A DNA stretch of 64,000 bases, taken from Karstenula rhodostoma CBS 690.94 (taxonomy: Eukaryota; Ascomycota; Dothideomycetes; Pleosporales; Didymosphaeriaceae). The DNA lies in NCBI GenBank assembly GCA_010093485.1, contig MU001493.1:2840937-2904936 (forward strand), read 5' to 3'. A program made the translations under genes and the position numbers. The notes under the pieces are model-generated. The model saw nothing but the letters and a program-made list of their open reading frames with translations, searched no databases and was not told the DNA's origin. Shown here one piece after another: positions 58,420-64,000 of the stretch (its first letter is position 1; every line of letters begins with the position of its first letter).

Positions 58420-58746
58420 GTCTGTTCGTTCGACGGCGGAAGAAAGTGTGTGTGTGGGATAGAAGGGAGACGCACTCGTTTGTCTAATTCTACCTTATGT
58501 TATCTGTGTGTGCACGGGGTATTTATTCAATTCAATTCAATTCAATTCAATTCAATTCAATTCAATTCNNNNNNNNNNNNNNNNNNNNNNNNNNNNNNNN
58601 NNNNNNNNNNNNNNNNNNNNNNNNNNNNNNNNNATTCAATTCAATTCAATTCAATTCAATTCAATTCAATTCAATTCGGTTCATTCGACAGCGAAAGAAA
58701 GAGTGACTAACGCACTCGTGTATCCAATTCTACCCTACCCTACGTT
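58420..58746 (+). repeat. Imperfect direct repeat flanking a TTCAA microsatellite
   Basis: Left arm (58420-58503) and right arm (58677-58746) share TCGTTCGACGGCGGAAGAAAG-like sequence, ACGCACTCGT and AATTCTACC, in the same order. Between them lies the pentanucleotide tract (58526-58676) with the N gap. Either a segment was duplicated and the pentamer expanded between the copies, or the assembly collapsed a longer array here. Confidence 0.65.
58526..58676 (+). repeat. (TTCAA)n microsatellite with assembly gap
   Basis: Perfect TTCAA units on both sides of 65 N (58569-58633). The repeat is the same on both flanks, so the gap is almost surely unresolved tract of unknown length. It is not a telomere repeat. 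Confidence 0.95.
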
Positions 58747-59158
58747 GTTGAACCCGCGTATATCTAGACAGACAGACAGACATGAAGATAGAGGAAATCC
58801 CCCGCCACGCGGAAACTCCTCGCGTGGACGTCCCATTTTAAGCAGCCTAGGCTAGAAACCGGCTTTGTACCCATTCCATGACGGCATGGCATAAATGGAT
58901 GATAATGTGGTAGTGATATGATACAAGACGCGAATCATGCAAACAGACGGACAACAAACGTATGGATATATATACCAAGAAGCCAGAGGAATGGCGGGAC
59001 AGAGGTATCATGCAAGGAAAGACGTAACACGTGATAGGAACGTAAGAGTAAGGCGCCCGAGGCACGTAGACGGAGAAGGAAGAGGCGGGCTGGCTGCCTG
59101 GCGTTGGAACATGTTTCCAAGGCATGATGAAGGAAAGTATGGTATAAAAGGGAAAGGT

Positions 59159-61723
59159 TTACACCGCTAAAGCCCGTGGCGTGGTGATGGGAGGCGGAGG
59201 CGGAAGCGGCATATTTGGCGGCGGGGCGGGCGGCGGCAGGCCCATGGTGGGCATGCTGCGGCGCGGAGCGAGGTTCTTGGGGGGCGCTAGCTGCTGGCCG
59301 TGGCCACGGAGGACGGGGATGCTAGGGCTCTTGGTGAGGAGTGATGCTGGCGCAGGCGTAGGCGCAGACGCGGCGGAAGCGCGGTCGCCGGGCACGAAAG
59401 ACGGTGTGCTGGAGATGGTGCGGTTTCCTGGCACGAAAGAAGGCGCGTTGGAGATGACGCGGTTGGGGCGTGAGGATGAGAGGAAGGGGGCGGGGTCGGA
59501 ACGGATTTGCACCGAGGAAGGACGGCGGAGAGACTGCCCTGCTGGTTGCGAGGGATGGTAGGGTCGTGAATGGCTTGCTTGACGGGAGTGTGTGCCGGGG
59601 CTAGTGAGCGTAGAGGGCGGTCGTGCTGGTTCTGTGACGGAACGGTTCACCACGACGCCAAGTGGAAGACGAGCTGGTTTGTTTCCAGACGCGAGAGAGG
59701 GTCGTCGCGGCACGACGACAGACCCGTCAGCGTTCTGACTTTGCGGTCTTACGGGCAAAGGGCGCAAGTAAGGCTTAGGCATTGCTGACACGCGGCGCCC
59801 CGCAGGGTATGGTAGAGTAGCAGCGGCATCAGTCATGGTACCAATGGCCGAGAATTGGGGGCCCTGGATTGGAGGTCTCGGCAACGGCTGTTGCGGTGGC
59901 GGCGACACTGCAGTGAGCATATTTACTGGGGGCGCACTTGAGCTTCTCAACATGTATTGCGCCGGGAGGGTATTCTGAGACTGGATAGGATCCCTTGGCT
60001 GAACATTGTTCGCGAACGCAAATGCGGGCAATGCTGAGTTGAACACTATAGGGTCTGATAATGGTGTTCCGACCTCTAATTTTCGTCTTGGCTCACTGGC
60101 GGTTGGTGAAGTTGGGCCATAGATAGAATGGCGCTTCGGCGCGCGTGTACTCTGCGCAGATGTAGAAATGTCCTCATTTGTGACGGGCAGGGGCTGCATA
60201 GATCTGCGGCGGGTGCTGCTGTTCCCTGGGTGCATATGAAACGACCTAAGTGACGTCTCGCTTCGGCGCGGTTCTGCGTCTGCCGGGTTTGGAATTTCTT
60301 TGATCGGGGACGGCGGAGCTGGCGATGGGTCTCGCGACGTATTTCGAGTATTGGCGCCCGATATAGAGGTCGCAGTAGAGACGTATGAATACCGCGATCC
60401 CTCAACAAGCTGGTCAAGTTGGATCTGCTCGTGCGAGTCTCTACTTGTAGTAATGGAGGGTGCCTCGACAGACTGGCGCTGTAGGCTTGGTGGCGAAGAC
60501 TGGCTGCTGGCAGAGTCGACAATGCTGGCGGCCGTCTCTTTGCGATCATTCTCCCAATTAGACGTGACAATTCTAGGAGAGTCTGAGTACTGCGATTGGA
60601 GCGGCGAGTCAACTGGTGTGATTGAAGTCAAGCGACTGGACCCGCGTTTAACAGATGGTCGTTGATGCGGTCGTTCAATCGAGGTCTTCTCGGGCGACTC
60701 ATCGATCGATGCAGAGTTCCTGCTGGACTCGCAGCTTGACTTTTTGCCTCCGAGGTTCTCAATCTCTTTTCGTACCGTCATCATCCATGACTCCATCTCT
60801 TCAGCGCTCTCCATCACCAGCAGAAAGCTTGATGCATCTCTTCTTGCAGGGGCGCTGATTCTGAGTCGATCAAGGAGCGAGTGTTTTGGGCTTTCACCTG
60901 CGGTACCGTCCTCGTTCGCGCTGTGGAGGATCTGCAGAACCCAATGCTTGCCAGGGATCAAATCTGAGGCAAACGCTGCGGAGTCCTTGCCTAATCTGAG
61001 TACCTTTTCGGGAAGCCGATCGAAGGGGCCCTCGCCTGCATACTGCAAGATGTGACCAGAGGTCACCAAGACGTAGATCTTATTGATCAGTTGTGGAGTA
61101 GAATGCAAGATCGAGTCCAAGCGCTTGTGGGTCTTCTCCAGCTTCCTCTGTTCGGAGCCAGTCTCCAGCGTCGTCGCTAGATCCCTGTGGCTGTCCATCC
61201 GCTCACGCATCGATTCCGCCTGCTGTCTCTGGCTTTGTGTCCTGATGAGTGCGTCTGGCGAATATACGCAAGCCTGCACTGTCGCATATCTGACAGACTG
61301 GGAATAGGCCTGGAAGAGCGGCGGAGGCTGCCAGTCATCGGCCGGATGCTGCGTGATGCTGGGCGGTCGCATAGACCTGGGGCGGAGGAACTGGCTCGAT
61401 CGCATTCGAAGCGCCTGCCGTGGCGGGGGTGTGGGATTTTGTCGTAGTGCAGATTTGGGTGGTGAAGCTGGCCTGGGTAGCTCCTGTGGCTGCATCGGGA
61501 CCGCAAGGCCAACCTCTATGTGGCCTCTGGCCTTCTCTACCTTGGGCCTGCTGAACAGGTTGAAGAGGGACATTCTGCTGAGGTTCTTGCGCTCAAATAC
61601 TGAAGGTGGCTTGAGCGACTTCATGCTGGCGGCGCTCGACGTCGGGTGTAGGTTCTGCTCGAGGTTTGCGTTGGACCGGTTGCGCCGCCAGCGGGAGGTC
61701 GTAAAACTGTCATTGGGAGCCAT
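59159..61723 (-). CDS. PH-domain protein, Ser/Pro-rich
   Basis: Intronless frame of 854 residues. The first 200 residues are basic and Ser/Pro-rich with a conserved block FQAYSQSVRYATVQACVYSPDALI. A pleckstrin-homology-like domain covers about residues 205-325 (INKIYVLVTSGHILQYAGEG at the start, SAAFASDLIPGKHWVLQILH in the middle, and SFLLVMESAEEMESWMMTVRKEIENLG as the closing helix with its Trp). PH domains bind phosphoinositides or proteins at membranes. The remaining 500 residues are low-complexity and Ser/Pro/Arg-rich with many possible phosphorylation sites, ending in a polyproline stretch (PPPAPPPNMPLPPPPP) that could bind profilin or SH3 domains (inference). Specific role unknown. Confidence 0.8.
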   Translation of the reverse strand: MAPNDSFTTSRWRRNRSNANLEQNLHPTSSAASMKSLKPPSVFERKNLSRMSLFNLFSRPKVEKARGHIEVGLAVPMQPQELPRPASPPKSALRQNPTPPPRQALRMRSSQFLRPRSMRPPSITQHPADDWQPPPLFQAYSQSVRYATVQACVYSPDALIRTQSQRQQAESMRERMDSHRDLATTLETGSEQRKLEKTHKRLDSILHSTPQLINKIYVLVTSGHILQYAGEGPFDRLPEKVLRLGKDSAAFASDLIPGKHWVLQILHSANEDGTAGESPKHSLLDRLRISAPARRDASSFLLVMESAEEMESWMMTVRKEIENLGGKKSSCESSRNSASIDESPEKTSIERPHQRPSVKRGSSRLTSITPVDSPLQSQYSDSPRIVTSNWENDRKETAASIVDSASSQSSPPSLQRQSVEAPSITTSRDSHEQIQLDQLVEGSRYSYVSTATSISGANTRNTSRDPSPAPPSPIKEIPNPADAEPRRSETSLRSFHMHPGNSSTRRRSMQPLPVTNEDISTSAQSTRAPKRHSIYGPTSPTASEPRRKLEVGTPLSDPIVFNSALPAFAFANNVQPRDPIQSQNTLPAQYMLRSSSAPPVNMLTAVSPPPQQPLPRPPIQGPQFSAIGTMTDAAATLPYPAGRRVSAMPKPYLRPLPVRPQSQNADGSVVVPRRPSLASGNKPARLPLGVVVNRSVTEPARPPSTLTSPGTHSRQASHSRPYHPSQPAGQSLRRPSSVQIRSDPAPFLSSSRPNRVISNAPSFVPGNRTISSTPSFVPGDRASAASAPTPAPASLLTKSPSIPVLRGHGQQLAPPKNLAPRRSMPTMGLPPPAPPPNMPLPPPPPITTPRALAV

Positions 61724-63491
61724 GGCTTCTACAGCCAGATGAGAGTCTCGGGTATCAACACATTAACGTGGCCAAAAGGCTGAGGAGGAGTATGGTGGAG
61801 CCGCGTAATATTGGAGTAAGCAGGCTGAGCGATGTTCGGCTGTACAAAGAACAGCTCCACAGCGTGGCACAGCAACTCAGCCAAGTCAAGGCTACGGAAT
61901 GCGACGATGAGGCGGTGTATGAGGACTGAGAAGGCGGAGAAGGAAACAAAGCGTGTCAGTGTTGGGTCAGGTGGTCGGCAAGTGTCCGAGACGGGTTCGA
62001 TGGTAAAAAGACGCGGAGGATCCGGAATCCGCAAAAGATGCTGTGAATGAGTGGGCAGCCGGCGGGGAGGCCTAGAGCATTCGAGAAAGCTATATCAAAC
62101 GAGGGGACAGGACATGTGTCCAAGGGAGGGACAGGCTGCAGATATGCAGGTAGGAGACGACAAGCAGAGACTGAAACGTGCGAAGAAACGACGAAGAGCA
62201 CCGTGACGCGAGTGGGCAGTGGAGACGGCCTAGTCAAGAGGGTCGCAGGGGGTGTTCGCAGCTTGGGCAGCGCGAGCCGGTGGGCGCGCTCGGGCAGCTG
62301 GGTGGCCCCTTTTCAGGCCGAGAAGGCTACATGGGGGCATGGCGCTCGGGATCCCGTCACACTATCTGCACAGTTCCGAGCTATCGACGGTTGGCTGTTT
62401 TGGGCTGTTTGAGCAGCGAAAGGACTGCTCGAGGTGGTGCAGAAGCTTGCCTAAGGCGCGCGGGCGCTGTCAGTGTGGAATCTGGCTTCTTTAGATTCGC
62501 CTCACCACACACGCCGGGCAGGTGAGGCGGCGCGGAGATGTCTGTGCGACGCTCAGACGATGCCCCGTGAGGCGAGGCGCAACGTGACAAATGAGGCCAA
62601 AGGCTGTTGAAATTACCAGGGCCAACGCCTCCGCCGGCACGCTTCCGCCAGGGACCGATGGGCTGCCGAGAGCAGCTCGTGCTCTTGCTGGAGGAGGGTC
62701 GGGCGTGGGACTGCAATGTACCTGGAGAGTGGAGAGGGTGCGGCGGCGACCTGTATCACGTCGCTGCGGTTGCTCGTTGCTCGTTGCTCGATGCCATGAG
62801 GGCGCCATGGGCGTTGGGTCGGGCAAGAGAAGAGAGTGGTTCGGCCCAGGGAGTCGGGCGAGGGAGGCCAGGTGCAGCACGGACGGCGACGGCGAATCCA
62901 GGAATCCAGGCGTTGGGTAGATTAATCGATAGCGGGCGCGGGGGTGCGTGTGATGTGATGTGATGGGCGCGCCGACATGTCTGCGACGCGTGCGGTCTGC
63001 TTGTACACAGCGACGCGCATGCGTAGAGTTTGATGAGGCCGGACTGGGACGCGTCTGTGGGGTCCTCGAGGGTGTGACAACTTGGGGAAGGGGTGTCGAC
63101 AAACCTTGGGTATGAGGAATCCTGGAGCGTGAGGCCGACGATCGAGGTCATGGCCACGGTCGCTTTGCAGAGCCTCGAGCAGCAGGCACGCGCACTCTCA
63201 TCAGGCCATGGCCTGCCGTTTCTGCCGTTTCTGCGTGTCCGCGTGCATGCAGAGATGCAGAAGCGAGCATTTGTTTTGTTCCTGCGCAAGCGTCGAGCCA
63301 AGGTCGGTGCTCTGGACGACATCACCCGCCGGCTACCCCGCCCTCCGTTTTCGTGTGTCTCTCCACCGCCGCACGACGACGGCGTTACTTTTTCACCCCC
63401 CGCCAACCTAAGCGTCATACACACCCCGCCGCATGCCCAGCGTTCCCCGCCGGCCTCCATATCTTTATACCCTCTGTTCTCCACCACCGCC
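61724..63491. other. Divergent intergenic region, about 1.8 kb
   Basis: Promoters of the PH-domain gene (-) and of the gene starting at 63492 (+). Large overlapping frames (such as 62756-63928 minus) are GC-driven and mirror the plus-strand gene. No RNA or repeat recognised. Confidence 0.5.
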
Positions 63492-63908
63492 ATGCCTCCG
63501 GACCTCAACTCTCTCCCCGCTTCGTCAACCCCACCCACAAACACACCCCTCCAAGCACGAGGGCCCCCCACCGAACAACAGAGCCGCACCATGTCGCAGT
63601 CGCCCTCGCACACCCCGCCGCATTCCCTCGCCGCCGCCGCCACCATGAACGCTGGCATCCACAACGAAGACCTGCGGCGGCAGTCCTCCGGTACCATGCG
63701 GAGGGAGGTAGAGCGCGCGCGCCGCCGGTCAAGCATCAGGATGAACCTCAACTTCAACGACCCGGCCATCCCCGCCCCTGGCGAAATGCAGACGAGTCCG
63801 TCGTCGAGGGGTCTAGGCGCCCCGTGGCCGCACAGTCCGCACCACGAGCGAGCGCCGAGCCTGGGAGACCTGCACCAGGAGCTGGAGTACGAGCAAGAGG
63901 GCCAAGTG
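63492..63908 (+). CDS. Conserved fungal protein, first exon only (runs off window)
   Basis: Exon 1 of a gene that continues past the right edge. 139 codons end at a consensus donor (GTAAGT at 63909) in phase 0. The text is Pro/Ser-rich, then RRQSSGTMRREVERARRRSSIRMNLNFNDPAIPAPGEMQ, and SPHHERAPSLGDLHQELEYEQEGQV. I recognise the wording as that of a conserved uncharacterised Pezizomycotina protein, but not its function. The Arg/Ser stretch carries several RRxS-type sites that basophilic kinases could phosphorylate (inference). The ATG at 63492 is in a good context (CCGCCATGC); the frame is open upstream to 63093 but not convincing. Confidence 0.6.
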
Positions 63909-64000
63909 GTAAGTCCACGCCGCGTCATGATTACAAGTCTATCGCACCGACACCAAAGACCCCCCTTCCCATACTGACCTGTTTGCTGACCGACGCCCCC

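Larger units (their letters stand above)
57259..59158. other. Intergenic region with skewed composition and microsatellite
   Basis: No gene supported. From about 57720 to 58200 the plus strand is dominated by C and A with very few G; from 58340 to 58460 it is G-rich. Then comes the pentamer tract and gap. A 198-codon Pro/Thr/His-rich frame at 57677-58273 is a product of the skew. The stretch 58760-59158 is the 3' region of the PH-domain gene; a GACA run sits near 58768-58783. Confidence 0.55.

Noticed and set aside
58526..58676. Telomere repeat or CRISPR-like array
   Set aside because: The unit is a simple TTCAA pentamer without spacers and does not match a TTAGGG-type telomere.
62756..63928. 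Minus-strand frame of 390 codons at the right end
   Set aside because: Antisense to the better supported plus-strand exon at 63492 and continues into GC-rich promoter sequence; no domain seen.

Overview
The window is nuclear DNA of a filamentous ascomycete (Pezizomycotina; a Dothideomycete is my best guess, not proven). The reasons are many short GT-AG introns (about 37-75 nt) with CTAAC/CTGAC-type branch points, an FlbD/Rca1-type Myb regulator, a CFEM protein, a short heme-thiolate peroxidase, F-box/ankyrin genes, and patches that look AT-mutated as after RIP. I see no rRNA, tRNA, CRISPR array or bacterial-style operon. Positions 58569-58633 are an assembly gap (N) inside a pentanucleotide repeat.

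Layout. 1-5.8 kb: GC-rich, no gene recognised, leading into an flbD-like developmental Myb factor (5.8-7.0 kb). 7-10.2 kb: gene-free GC-rich DNA. 10.2-15.7 kb: MTC6-like membrane protein (+) convergent with the replicative helicase subunit MCM3 (-). 16.4-21.1 kb: a deleted short-chain dehydrogenase relic, a chloroperoxidase-like secreted enzyme and a secreted GH43 arabinanase-like hydrolase. 21.9-24.6 kb: two tandem paralogues of unknown function with a C-terminal Cys-rich domain, next to an AT-rich island. 25.7-29 kb: FAD monooxygenase and a TVP38/VTT membrane protein. 31.1-32.7 kb: NAPE-PLD-like metallo-hydrolase. 34.1-38.7 kb: a 1156-residue four-domain fusion (methyltransferase-like, FAD-linked oxidase, phosphomevalonate-kinase-like, phosphoribosyltransferase) convergent with a GTP cyclohydrolase I gene. 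39.7-41.3 kb: F-box/ankyrin protein. 42.9-44.7 kb: CFEM membrane protein and a Cys-rich GPI-type wall protein. 46.1-52 kb: a housekeeping block on the + strand, eIF2-alpha, a YVC1-type TRP channel and the MutY-type DNA glycosylase. 52.5-57.3 kb: a secreted Lys-rich protein, a small ankyrin protein and a GNAT acetyltransferase, with short repeats between. 59.2-64 kb: a PH-domain protein (-) and the first exon of a conserved fungal gene running off the right edge.

Most of the window is ordinary fungal core and accessory genome. The best candidates for something undescribed are the four-domain fusion beside GTP cyclohydrolase I, which could form a pterin/purine-type metabolic module (inference), and the tandem paralogue pair with a stretched six-cysteine domain resembling a Zn2Cys6 cluster.

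Exon boundaries were worked out by hand from splice consensus, reading frame and family similarity; none was tested by alignment or RNA data.
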